Shown here piece after piece: positions 26,842 through 34,412 of a stretch of DNA of 64,000 nucleotides. The notes under the pieces are model-generated. The model saw only the letters and a list, made by a program, of their open reading frames with translations, did not search any database and was not told where the DNA came from. The translations under genes and the position numbers were made by a program. Position 1 is the stretch's first letter. Each line of letters starts with the position of its first letter. Source of the stretch: Haloarcula limicola. Lineage in GTDB: Archaea; Halobacteriota; Halobacteria; Halobacteriales; Haloarculaceae. The stretch lies in the NCBI RefSeq assembly GCF_010119205.1, contig NZ_WRXM01000004.1:124001-188000 (forward strand), in the 5' to 3' direction.

Positions 26842-26871
26842 TGGACTCGCCGGGATTTGAACCCGGGGCCT
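26842..26871 (-). repeat. Left attachment site (att core, 30 bp)
   Basis: This is identical over 30 bp to 34098-34127. It begins tggactcgccgggatttg and corresponds to the T-arm and acceptor 3' strand of tRNA-Ala read on the minus strand. Sequence on either side differs from that at the tRNA, so this is the duplicated junction made by integration. Confidence 0.9.
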
Positions 26872-26960
26872 ACGCTCACGGTCGCTACGCTCCCTCCGCG
26901 TGGGGTGTATGCCAACCTGAATGGATCTATCTGGGTGTACGACTCCGTTGACACCCAACA

Positions 26961-27968
26961 ATGAGCCTCGAACCATACGCACCACAGGAAGCCGTCACAG
27001 ACTTCCTCGAAGACCAGAAAGAAGGACAGGCAAAGAACACCGTACAGAACTACAAATACGCTCTCCGTCCGTTCGTGGACTTCTGCCACGAAAACCAGAT
27101 AGAGAATCTCAACGACCTCACCGGACGACGACTCAAGGAGTTCAAGACGTGGCGTGGCAAGCAGGTGAGCCTCACCACGCTTCGAAACCAGATGTGGACA
27201 CTCAAGAAGTTCATGCGCTACTGTCAGGCTATCGAAGCCGTACCTCACGGACTACCGATGAAAGTGGAAAGCCTCGTGCCTCAAAAAGACGGTAACGACT
27301 CGCGAGACGAATTCATCGAGGCGGAGACAACTGACGTGATTCTCGACTACCTCGAAAAGTACGAGTACGCGTCACTCCGACACGTCACGTTCCTGCTTCT
27401 GTGGCGAACAGCGGCACGTCAGGGGAGTATTCACGCCCTCGATGTGGACGACCTCGTGGAAGATCCACCGATGCTGAAGATACGTCATCGTCCGGATACC
27501 GGAACTCCGCTGAAGAACAAAGCCCACGGTGAGAGGAACGTCCCGCTATCGAAAGAAGACGTGGAGGTGGTGAAAGACTACCTCGAAATGAACCATCCCG
27601 GTGAGACGGACAAACACGGACGAAAACCTCTGTTAATGGGTCGGTCAGTCCGTGCGCAGAAGACAACGATTCAGCGAAACGTCTACACGCTTACGCGCCC
27701 TTGCCACTATGGGCAAGAATGTCCCCACGACCGCGATCCCGACGAGTGTGAAGCCACGACCTACAATACTGCCAGTAAGTGTCCATCGAGCGTGAGTCCT
27801 CACTCGATTCGGAAGGGCCGGATTATGTACCTACTCGATAACGACGTGTCCATCGAGGACGTGTCCGACCTTGTCAATAGCGGGTACGACACCATCAAGC
27901 AGTACTACGACAAGCGCTCGAAGACGGAAAAATCCGAGAAGATACGACAAACGATGCCTGACTGTTAG
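26961..27968 (+). CDS. Tyrosine recombinase / integrase of the element
   Basis: A 335-residue XerC/D-type recombinase. The N-terminal SAM-like DNA-binding domain (about 10-110) is followed by the catalytic domain with Arg153 (WRTAARQGS), a lysine in LKNKAHGERNVPL, the HxxR block His281-Arg284 (SPHSIRKG) and Tyr315/Tyr316 as nucleophile. Between the Lys and HxxR blocks lies a Cys-rich segment (CHYGQECPHDRDPDEC) common in haloarchaeal integrases and possibly metal-binding. It starts 90 bp inside the left attachment site, the usual position for the enzyme that moves such an element. Confidence 0.93.
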   Translation: MSLEPYAPQEAVTDFLEDQKEGQAKNTVQNYKYALRPFVDFCHENQIENLNDLTGRRLKEFKTWRGKQVSLTTLRNQMWTLKKFMRYCQAIEAVPHGLPMKVESLVPQKDGNDSRDEFIEAETTDVILDYLEKYEYASLRHVTFLLLWRTAARQGSIHALDVDDLVEDPPMLKIRHRPDTGTPLKNKAHGERNVPLSKEDVEVVKDYLEMNHPGETDKHGRKPLLMGRSVRAQKTTIQRNVYTLTRPCHYGQECPHDRDPDECEATTYNTASKCPSSVSPHSIRKGRIMYLLDNDVSIEDVSDLVNSGYDTIKQYYDKRSKTEKSEKIRQTMPDC

Positions 27969-28155
27969 CTCGTTTCTTGAACCGGATTTGAACGTCTAAC
28001 CCCTGGGTTCAGCCCGGGAGATAAACCTTCCATTTTTGGATTTATAGACTGCTGTCTGTCGATTTCCGGTAGTTATATGCACTTGCATCCCATTATGTAC
28101 AGTAGAGGCTTTTTGCCGCGACCACCCCCGCAATAGTGGTGCGGAACTCATTCTC
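27969..28155. other. Intergenic region between integrase and helicase genes
   Basis: A 187-nt AT-richer spacer. It holds short inverted repeats (cctgggttcagcccggg near 28003; accacccccgcaatagtggt near 28119-28138) and tata-like stretches. It probably contains the promoter of the helicase-like gene; no small gene is evident. Confidence 0.4.
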
Positions 28156-30006
28156 ATGTCCACAGACACATCTACAGCAGCAGGACTATCGCAAAACCTC
28201 ACTCTCGAACAAATCCGATTTCGTCTTGGCGACGTGATACGGAAGGCATTCAAACACCCACAAACGGCACTCATCGAGGCGCTACCGGCTTCAGGTAAGA
28301 GTTACGGTGTCCTCAAATGGGCGGCTGAAACAGGCAACCAGATCACCGTCTTCGCTCCACGGCACGAACTCATGGACGAGTATAAGAACTGGTGTGCGGA
28401 AGACGACCTCGACCTTTCGGTTGCACGGCTTGCTTCCTTCCACCGCGACTGTGAGAGCGTATCACTTGACGAGAAGGGAAACCCGGCAGATGAACTTACG
28501 GAGAAGCTACTCTCGATATACCGACAAGGAATCAAAGGCGAAACAATCCATCAGAAGGCCAGTAAGCTTCTCGGGGAACAGCTGCCCTGTCTGGAACATG
28601 GAGAATGTCCATACATCGAGGGGATTAACATCGACCCCGAGTCATACGATGTTCTTCTCGGACACTATCTCCACGCCCACCAGACTGACTGGACGGAGGA
28701 ACGCTACGTCGCTATCGATGAGTTTCCCGGAGACGCTTTCGTACAAGAGTACACGGGGAAGGTTCCACCAGCAGTAACCGCATACGTTGAAGAGGAGGAC
28801 CTGCTTCCCTTCCGTGACTACGAGGAGCTGCTTGAACGCCAGTCCGAGTTTCAGGAAGAAGTTGAGCTGTGGAAGCAAGAGGTTTGGTCGCACTACGATT
28901 CCAATCACGTACTCAAGTCCAAGAATTCGTCTGCACACGCTCTGGGGCCGCTAATGACGCTCGCAAATCTGGAGAAAGAGAGGCTGGATAACCGTTGGCG
29001 ACACGCTGATTTGGGGAACGGGAAAGTTGCGGCCCGTAATACCGAACACGAATGGTCATTCCTCCTTCCGCCGAACCTTGGGGAAGCAGAGAGTGTCGTG
29101 GCTCTCGATGGGACGCCAGTACTCGAACTGTGGGAACTCGTGATGGGGACGGAAATAGAACGGTTTCCGCTCCTTGATGATGGTGACAGGCAGGTATATC
29201 TTGAGGATGTTCTCGGGTTGGAAATCGTGCAGACTACCGAGAACTGGAACGCCTATCAGGGCGGAGATGGGGTTTCTCCGACGGTCGATATTCCCGTTGT
29301 GGAGAAATTGAACGATCTCCACGACTCTACTCCGGGAGTAATCACCTCGAAGGAGGGGCTAAAACAGTACGAAGGTCGCGGACTGAACTCCTTGGCATCG
29401 AGGACGGAAAACTACGGGAACCTCAAGGGCAGCAACAGTTTCGGGACTACACGGCTCGGTATCGTCTTGGGGAATCCACATCCTGGGGACGATGTTGTGA
29501 AGAAGTGGGGCGCACTCGCCGGTTACTCCGTTGAGCGACACGAGGGGACTTCGGGGAAAGATACCGACTACGGATACTTCGGTAACCGTGTCATGGAGGC
29601 ACTGATTCGGAACGAAGTCCTTCAGGCAGTGATGCGTTTCGGACGAAAGGAGGTAGAGGGCGAGAAGGGTGCGACTGTGTACGTCCACACGTCAGCTCTA
29701 CCGGACTGGGTGGAGCCAGAGAAGCGAATCGTCTCCGTTGACTCGTGGATGACGCAAAAAGACGGTATGAAGCAGGTAATTGAGGCTATACGTGAACTTG
29801 ACAAGCGGGACATTCGAGACTGGAAGACTGGGGACGTAGCTGACAGAGTTTCCATCCATGCGCGGTATACCCGAGAGCATCTCAAGAATCTCGTCGAACA
29901 GGGCTATCTCGAAAGTTGGCAGGGTGGTCGTGGGAATGCTTTCCACTTCTCGAATGTATGTGTCGAGGAGGCCCCAGAGTACGGCTACGTCGAGTTCACC
30001 GAGTAG
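28156..30006 (+). CDS. Helicase-like P-loop ATPase with C-terminal winged helix
   Basis: A 616-residue protein. Walker A is ALPASGKSYG (Lys48), motif Ia-like FAPRH follows, and Walker B is YVAIDEFPGD (about 184-193). Late motif RNEVLQAVMRFGR near 500 resembles motif VI of superfamily 2 helicases. Cys80, Cys99, Cys145 and Cys151 lie between Walker A and B, where XPD-like helicases hold an iron-sulfur cluster; metal binding is possible but unproven. Residues about 560-605 (RYTREHLKNLVEQGYLES) form a winged helix. A replication or maintenance role for the element is likely. Confidence 0.7.
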   Translation: MSTDTSTAAGLSQNLTLEQIRFRLGDVIRKAFKHPQTALIEALPASGKSYGVLKWAAETGNQITVFAPRHELMDEYKNWCAEDDLDLSVARLASFHRDCESVSLDEKGNPADELTEKLLSIYRQGIKGETIHQKASKLLGEQLPCLEHGECPYIEGINIDPESYDVLLGHYLHAHQTDWTEERYVAIDEFPGDAFVQEYTGKVPPAVTAYVEEEDLLPFRDYEELLERQSEFQEEVELWKQEVWSHYDSNHVLKSKNSSAHALGPLMTLANLEKERLDNRWRHADLGNGKVAARNTEHEWSFLLPPNLGEAESVVALDGTPVLELWELVMGTEIERFPLLDDGDRQVYLEDVLGLEIVQTTENWNAYQGGDGVSPTVDIPVVEKLNDLHDSTPGVITSKEGLKQYEGRGLNSLASRTENYGNLKGSNSFGTTRLGIVLGNPHPGDDVVKKWGALAGYSVERHEGTSGKDTDYGYFGNRVMEALIRNEVLQAVMRFGRKEVEGEKGATVYVHTSALPDWVEPEKRIVSVDSWMTQKDGMKQVIEAIRELDKRDIRDWKTGDVADRVSIHARYTREHLKNLVEQGYLESWQGGRGNAFHFSNVCVEEAPEYGYVEFTE

Positions 30007-30186
30007 CTTCGGAAGGATGGCTATGGTGTGTTACATCGAGGGTTCTGAAACCGTGTAACAATACATCGAGGGTGGGATTGTATCCGTAGGAGACTCCCGA
30101 ACACGCAGATCGGTTTAGCCGTGTAACTCCTTTGGACAGTGAGACGAGTATTCAACCGCCTCGATGCATGAGAACTCGAAGAATGA
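30007..30186. repeat. Spacer with direct repeats of a catcgaggg motif
   Basis: This spacer contains two direct repeats of tacatcgaggg (30032-30042 and 30062-30072) and one inverted relative, cctcgatgcat (30159-30169). No credible gene. Similar gcatcgag copies lie at the right end of the element (33841-33875). They could be iteron-like protein-binding sites. Confidence 0.45.
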
Positions 30187-30372
30187 TCTACAACTGAACT
30201 ATACAACCAAGTCTCTGTCTCGAAACGTCGGGTAAGAGACTATCTCGACGATCTTGTGAATGCAGGTTACAATGAGTTCGAGAGCAAGTGGGGTCAAGGC
30301 TCAGCGAAACACTACTCGAACATCTGTCTCGAAGATATTGGAGAGTTCGGTCACGTTGAGTTTGGCGGGTAG
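30187..30372 (+). pseudogene. Relic of a second helicase C-terminal winged helix
   Basis: The plus frame from 30187 to the TAG at 30370 has no start but encodes RRVRDYLDDLVNAGYNEF and then SNICLEDIGEFGHVEFGG. This aligns with the end of the 616-residue ATPase (REHLKNLVEQGYLESW; SNVCVEEAPEYGYVEFTE). The text after each stop also matches (ttcggaag..tggctat). It is therefore a truncated paralogue, left by a tandem duplication or recombination. Confidence 0.7.
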
Positions 30373-30514
30373 GTTTCGGAAGTCTGGCTAATGGGTAGTA
30401 TAGGGAGACTTCCGAAACGCTCAGATCAAACTCTCCATACACCTGTTTTTTCACATTCTGCTCCAACGCCCTCAATGCATCTTTCCACCTACAAAGTAGT
30501 CGATGTTTCCTCTG
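30373..30514. other. Intergenic region between relic and HEPN-like gene
   Basis: No gene is evident. A ctcaatgcat sequence at 30471-30480 is a further relative of the catcgag motif. The minus-strand stop of the HEPN-like gene lies at the right-hand edge. Confidence 0.3.
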
Positions 30515-31489
30515 TCAAAGGACTAACTCACCCTCAGAGGCATATCTGTAAATGCTTCTAATAAGGAGGGTAGCTTCGATTGCTTGACTAAGACTGACCT
30601 CTGGAGATGTTTTCCATCTCTCTAATTGTTCTGCATCATCCCCATGCGCACCGCCTTTATTCCGCAATTCGGCAAAGGCAAAAATGCGACGTTTGTGTAT
30701 CTTTTTAATTAAATTATCACCTTCTAAATGGTTGCCAACTGGAATTATTCCGGACCCAGTCGAATAATCACGACTATCACTTCCAAAGGTATCCCCAACA
30801 TTCCTCAGAAAATCTTCAAAAGCTCTTCCAACAGCACTAATTGATGCTCTCGGGTCACTGGCATGTTTAAGATATGCATCTGTTAGGTCTTTTTTGGTAT
30901 CTTTATCAACAAAATTCATTATTTCATCTCCAAGAATTTCGTCAAGGTACACTCGAATTTCGAGTTTTGAATCCAGAGCATCTCGTAATTGTTCGATTGA
31001 GACTGTTGAATTTGCGGGGATCTCGCGTATTTCGACAGCCAAGTTTCCGTCTTCTGAGAGAACATCTGAGAACTCCCCCAGCCGTTCGAAGTACTTTTGC
31101 AAATACTCTCGGCTCTTAGCTACATCATACGCCGAGTGGACTTTTTGTGCGGCCTGTTTTGAAGTGTATCCTTGGTCTATGTATGACGCATAATCTACAA
31201 ACGGTTGATGCGAAACTAATGCCTCTTCAATGATAGCACCTCTCTCGTCGGGTGAAAGTTGTTGAATAAGACTATCATATCGGATTGCAAGACCAACGTT
31301 TTGTTCGCTGGCAATGATATTCAGCTCTCGAAGTACCTTGATCGACTCTCTGACTTTCCTTGTTGATTCCCCAGTAAATTCTGAAATCTGTTCTTTAGAA
31401 GCGTCCTCTCCTAATTCAGAGATGGCAAATACTACTTCGACTATGTCCTCTGGTGGAACCTGATACGATGGGAACATTTTATCCCTCAC
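30515..31489 (-). CDS. Winged-helix + Abi_C/HEPN-like protein (candidate defence effector)
   Basis: A 324-residue protein. The N-terminal 70 residues hold a winged helix (DASKEQISEFTGESTRKVRE, then LRELNIIA). The C-terminal 80 residues match the abortive-infection C-terminus (Abi_C) pattern of the HEPN superfamily: ELRNKGGAHGDDAEQ, then a Ser-rich AIEATLLIRSIY helix. Arg276 and His282 give an R-x5-H motif, in the range of the HEPN ribonuclease site. It overlaps the upstream partner by 4 nt. The locus is AT-rich and inside a mobile element. An RNA-cleaving toxin or abortive-infection effector is a reasonable inference, not shown. Confidence 0.65.
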   Translation of the reverse strand: MRDKMFPSYQVPPEDIVEVVFAISELGEDASKEQISEFTGESTRKVRESIKVLRELNIIASEQNVGLAIRYDSLIQQLSPDERGAIIEEALVSHQPFVDYASYIDQGYTSKQAAQKVHSAYDVAKSREYLQKYFERLGEFSDVLSEDGNLAVEIREIPANSTVSIEQLRDALDSKLEIRVYLDEILGDEIMNFVDKDTKKDLTDAYLKHASDPRASISAVGRAFEDFLRNVGDTFGSDSRDYSTGSGIIPVGNHLEGDNLIKKIHKRRIFAFAELRNKGGAHGDDAEQLERWKTSPEVSLSQAIEATLLIRSIYRYASEGELVL

Positions 31490-32334
31490 TCAGACTGAAT
31501 CGCTTCAATGAATTTGATAACTTCTTCACTCTCCCAGTCTGTTGAAGAGACCTCAATATTCACCTGAACTTCAATAGATTCACCGGCTGGTGTATCAACT
31601 ATCTCTTTTTCAACAACCTCTTCAACGGATTCGCTTGGTTCTGACTGCTCGGAATTCCCATTCTTTGATTCCCCGTTCATAGCCCCATCTATATCTTCGT
31701 CTATCTGACTCAGTTCTGTTTGTTTTGCACTGTCGTCTTTCTCTTCTTCACTATTATCGGGATCGCCCGATTTCCCATCAGCGGAGATGCTTTCTACAAA
31801 CCCAGTGTACTCATCATTAATTTCCAGTCTCGTTGGATAACTTCCTTGCCCTCGTTTGTATGTCCCGAGTCCAGCAGCATCTAAGACTTTCAAGAAAACT
31901 CCAGAAGCAGATTCTATTGTTCGGTCACCCACACCAAAGTCAAAATTAATTCCAATTTGTCTCATTACCTTATCACGTGTTAGATAGCGCTTCTCACCAC
32001 TCTCATCTAATTCATTACCTACGATCTCCAGAAGTTCATTATAGAATTCATTCTCTCGGATTATCTCTCGGAAGATGTCTGTCTCTTGTCCCTCATCAGG
32101 ACCATACCCAATCATCTTTCCGCGTTTCGTAGGAGTGTATTTCCCATTCTCATCTTCTTCAAAGAACCCAAGCAAAACTGCTGCTTCGAGATTACGATTG
32201 AATGTGGAACCCTCTAAATCATCTACTATCTCTTCAAGCTCCTCATCACCGGATTTAGATACGTCCCGACATTCTTCGCATAGCATTCTAATATTTTCTA
32301 CTGTAGCGTCATATGGTGGCTTGTTAATTGCCAT
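31486..32334 (-). CDS. DUF5343-like partner of the HEPN-like protein
   Basis: A 282-residue protein. Residues 1-165 contain two helical winged-helix-like units (TFNRNLEAAVLLGFFEEDEN, YTPTKRGKMIG; then a second with VFLKVLDAAGLGTYKRGQG). This layout resembles proteins I know as DUF5343. A long acidic Ser/Glu-rich linker (about 175-245) leads to a short C-terminal strand-helix (SIEVQVNIEV, then SEEVIKFIEAI), similar to the C-terminal I-x-I-x-H/V tail of that family. The ATG at 32334 is chosen for its TATA box 22-29 nt upstream. It overlaps the HEPN-like gene by 4 nt, suggesting a regulator, sensor or antitoxin. Confidence 0.55.
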   Translation of the reverse strand: MAINKPPYDATVENIRMLCEECRDVSKSGDEELEEIVDDLEGSTFNRNLEAAVLLGFFEEDENGKYTPTKRGKMIGYGPDEGQETDIFREIIRENEFYNELLEIVGNELDESGEKRYLTRDKVMRQIGINFDFGVGDRTIESASGVFLKVLDAAGLGTYKRGQGSYPTRLEINDEYTGFVESISADGKSGDPDNSEEEKDDSAKQTELSQIDEDIDGAMNGESKNGNSEQSEPSESVEEVVEKEIVDTPAGESIEVQVNIEVSSTDWESEEVIKFIEAIQSE

Positions 32335-32355
32335 GCGATTTGTAAGTAAATGAGT

Positions 32356-32363
32356 GGATAAAT
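32356..32363 (-). promoter_or_regulatory. TATA box of the HEPN/DUF5343-like operon
   Basis: Minus-strand atttatcc lies 22-29 nt upstream of the ATG at 32334, ideal for a leaderless transcript covering both genes. Confidence 0.55.
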
Positions 32364-32615
32364 AGATGTGGGAAATAAAACAGGACATCAATATTTACAT
32401 TTCTGGTGGTAGGTTAATTTATCCCTCAAACTGGATTTCCGCGTATCGCTGTCGTTAGTGCGCCCGCCCGTACCAACAATGTTGTATCCTGATGGGTATA
32501 TTAGGGGCCACTAAGTTCTCCCCCCGTTCAATGCGTTGGATTAGAAGGAGTCTGATCGAAGCCGTTTATCAACTTAATCACTATAATACTACAATCTGTT
32601 CTTATCCGGTACTTA
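32364..32615. other. AT-rich divergent intergenic region
   Basis: About 250 nt between the defence-like operon (-) and the lipoprotein (+). It is AT-rich and has no open frame of note. It includes gttaatttatcc near 32412 and a GC-richer island (cgcccgcccg) near 32460. Regulatory sites for both directions may lie here. Confidence 0.35.
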
Positions 32616-32616
32616 T

Positions 32617-32624
32617 TTTATAAC
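32617..32624 (+). promoter_or_regulatory. TATA box of the element lipoprotein gene
   Basis: The sequence tttataac lies about 20-27 nt before the ATG at 32644 in a very AT-rich context, matching leaderless archaeal promoters. Confidence 0.55.
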
Positions 32625-32643
32625 ACATATAATAGTATACATT

Positions 32644-33270
32644 ATGCATAGACGAGCATTCCTTTCCCTTTCGGCTCCGATACTACTCGCGGGTTGCTCT
32701 ACGCAATTACTATCAGAAGCAGGGACTCAGTCACTTGGAGAGACCGTGACCTACGGAGATATTGAAGTTACAGTAACAGATGCCATGACTTCAAACACGG
32801 TCACGATTGACGACAATACAAAGAAGTCACCATCAAACGGTATTTTTGCCTTATTCAAGATTTCAGCTCATAATACAGACGTTGCAGAGCATGATGGTCC
32901 GTATGTGAATCCGGTAAACTATGAGACATTAGAAAAGGAAGATGGTGTTATCTATAGAGGCGGGATTAATGATATTCGAGTCTTCGGGAGCGGAGAGGGT
33001 GGACACCTACCCGAGCTTAACAGATTGTCGGAATACAATGGATACGAACTCGGCATAGTTGGACATAAGTTAGAAACATATCCGTCAGGTAATTACCGAC
33101 CCAATATCGCCGCTAATGATACTGTCTCTGGCTGGGTTGTTGGTATGATAAAATCAGATCAAACGCCACAACTAAAAATCAACTGGAAAGGAAAATCAAC
33201 GATGTGGGCTGTTGACTCACAGACAGACCTATCAACACCTACACCACAAGGAGAAGTGATTACTTTATAA
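32644..33270 (+). CDS. Element-borne lipoprotein, DUF4352-like
   Basis: A 208-residue protein with RR at residues 3-4, a hydrophobic core and a lipobox LLAGC with Cys18. The ectodomain begins with a strand pair (VTYGDIEVTVTDAMTS) and continues with IFALFKISAHNTD, the arrangement of DUF4352-type immunoglobulin-like lipoproteins. AT-rich codons show it is foreign to the host backbone. It may be surface cargo of the element (for example exclusion or adhesion), but there is no direct evidence. Confidence 0.75.
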   Translation: MHRRAFLSLSAPILLAGCSTQLLSEAGTQSLGETVTYGDIEVTVTDAMTSNTVTIDDNTKKSPSNGIFALFKISAHNTDVAEHDGPYVNPVNYETLEKEDGVIYRGGINDIRVFGSGEGGHLPELNRLSEYNGYELGIVGHKLETYPSGNYRPNIAANDTVSGWVVGMIKSDQTPQLKINWKGKSTMWAVDSQTDLSTPTPQGEVITL

Positions 33271-33401
33271 TACAGATAGGTGATTTGTATAATGCCCAGA
33301 GAAATTGCACATCTGGTCACTCAACACGCACCCGCACACCTCAATGAGTTATTTACCGCCGTTAAAATGCAAGCCATATCTCTATCTGACTGTTCTTTCT
33401 T

Positions 33402-33734
33402 ATGCGGTGTGTGACAGAGTTCCAAACCAGTTGGGATACAATGCTGAAGTGTCTTCAAAATCGAGATCGCCGTCGCCTACTGGTAGCTCTACTTGGCTGT
33501 GATTCTGAGGAACATATTACAGTTCCTGAGGATATTCATACGGGAGAGAGAGAACTAAGCAGGTTACAGATTCAACTTTACCACAGTCATCTCCCGATGT
33601 TAGTAGATAGAGAATATATTCAGTGGAACAAAGAGAACCATATTGTTGAAAAAGGACCGAATTTTGACGAAATAGCGCCATTAGTCGAGCTAATACATCA
33701 GAACCAAGACGGGCTTCCAGATGACTGGATATAG
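33402..33734 (+). CDS. Small HTH-like protein, DUF7344-type
   Basis: A 110-residue protein. The core (MLKCLQNRDRRRLLVALL, then RLQIQLYHSHLPMLVDREYI, then IVEKGPNFDEIAPLVELI) follows the haloarchaeal DUF7344 pattern of a winged helix starting with an R-R-R-L-L helix. The start is uncertain: the ATG at 33402 is used, and Met14 would remove a few residues. It is the last gene before the right attachment site. It is probably a DNA-binding regulator of the element. Confidence 0.6.
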   Translation: MRCVTEFQTSWDTMLKCLQNRDRRRLLVALLGCDSEEHITVPEDIHTGERELSRLQIQLYHSHLPMLVDREYIQWNKENHIVEKGPNFDEIAPLVELIHQNQDGLPDDWI

Positions 33735-34097
33735 CCTATCAGACGAAACGCAATATCTGACTCTTAGCTGAAAAATTCGCATACGGAGTTACCTAATACT
33801 CGCTCGCGCGCACCGATGAATGTTCTAACCGGGGTAAAGATGCATCGAGCCGGTTAGTACTCTCCACCTCGATGCGTTGTTACTCTCCCTTTCAGCACGG
33901 CGCACATATACACAAATACACCACTTCGAAAAGTCGAGTGTACGAAATCCGGATACGGCAAGGGGATGGTGAGGTGACGGTGGGACCTAACAAGGGACGT
34001 TTCTAACGGGTAGAAGCGGTAAAATACACGCTGAACGGTGTATGGACTTTATAAAGGAGCCGTGCCCTCCGTCGAATGTTGACGGAGAGAACTCAGA
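33735..34097. other. Right-end region of the element, no gene
   Basis: About 360 nt between the DUF7344-like gene and the right attachment site. It contains an inverted repeat and catcgag motifs (33825-33875, listed separately), short AT-rich stretches (catatacacaaatacacc; tttataaagg near 34050) and no credible reading frame. It may hold binding sites for recombination or replication proteins. Confidence 0.4.
33825..33875. repeat. Inverted repeat with embedded catcgag motifs
   Basis: An 8-bp perfect inverted repeat, ctaaccgg (33825-33832) and ccggttag (33850-33857), brackets a tgcatcgag (33841-33849); an inverted copy, cctcgatgc, follows at 33867-33875. The same core occurs beside the helicase-like gene at 30032, 30062 and 30159. 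This suggests a protein recognition site at both ends of the element's cargo. Confidence 0.45.
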
Positions 34098-34127
34098 TGG
34101 ACTCGCCGGGATTTGAACCCGGGGCCT
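34098..34127 (-). repeat. Right attachment site (att core, 30 bp)
   Basis: Identical to 26842-26871. It is formed by the 3' end of the tRNA-Ala gene (acceptor 3' strand and T-arm), so integration leaves the tRNA intact. Confidence 0.9.
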
Positions 34128-34169
34128 CTCCCATGCCAAGGGAGTGATCTACCGCTGATCTACGAGCCC
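34098..34169 (-). tRNA. tRNA-Ala (anticodon GGC)
   Basis: The 72-nt cloverleaf on the minus strand starts GGGCTCG and ends CGAGTCC plus discriminator A. The acceptor pairs perfectly apart from G3-U70, the identity mark of alanine tRNA. The anticodon loop reads TTGGCAT with anticodon GGC, and the T-loop is GGTTCAAATCC. CCA is not encoded. An AT-rich promoter element (tttaaga) is about 30 nt upstream on the minus strand. The 3' half serves as the integration target for the element on its left. Confidence 0.95.
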
Positions 34170-34412
34170 GCCTTGCATGCTTCAGTATCCGATGCCGTTT
34201 CTTAAACCCATCGAAGCGGCGGAGACGTGCGGACCGGTGGCGTAGCGCACTCTCGACCGAGAGCGCCGCAACGGATAAGAGCATCCAGTACGACAAGTTG
34301 TCAGGTACCACCGACTTGGTGGCGGCAAGGGATCCATGTACGGCAAGCGTAGTGCGAGAGAGGGGCCACGCGGCCGACGGCAGCGTAACTGCAGACCGGA
34401 GCGGCGAGACTG

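Larger units (their letters stand above)
26842..34127. mobile_element. Integrative element in the tRNA-Ala(GGC) gene
   Basis: The element is bounded by exact 30-bp direct repeats (26842-26871, 34098-34127). The right copy is the 3' part of an intact tRNA-Ala gene; the left copy has no tRNA 5' half. Contents in order: tyrosine integrase (+), helicase-like ATPase (+), winged-helix relic, HEPN/Abi_C-like and DUF5343-like pair (-), lipoprotein (+), DUF7344-like protein (+). No capsid, portal or spindle-virus-like structural genes are seen, so an integrative plasmid-like or cargo-carrying element is more likely than a complete virus. The part from about 30.5 kb to 33.8 kb is markedly AT-rich and its codon use differs from the host's. 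Confidence 0.85.

Noticed and set aside
26842-26871. Possible second tRNA gene
   Set aside because: Only the 3' 30 bases match tRNA-Ala; there is no anticodon arm or 5' acceptor strand on the other side. It is an attachment-site duplicate.
26595-27248. A 217-codon minus-strand frame that runs across the left att site
   Set aside because: Its right-hand part is antisense to the real integrase gene and its middle is non-coding att DNA. Only the left 160 nt resemble an integrase, so it was kept as a fragment only.
27969-34097. The integrated element as a complete virus
   Set aside because: No capsid, spike, portal or packaging gene is recognisable, and the gene set is small (integrase, ATPase, cargo), so a plasmid-like or satellite element is the better reading.
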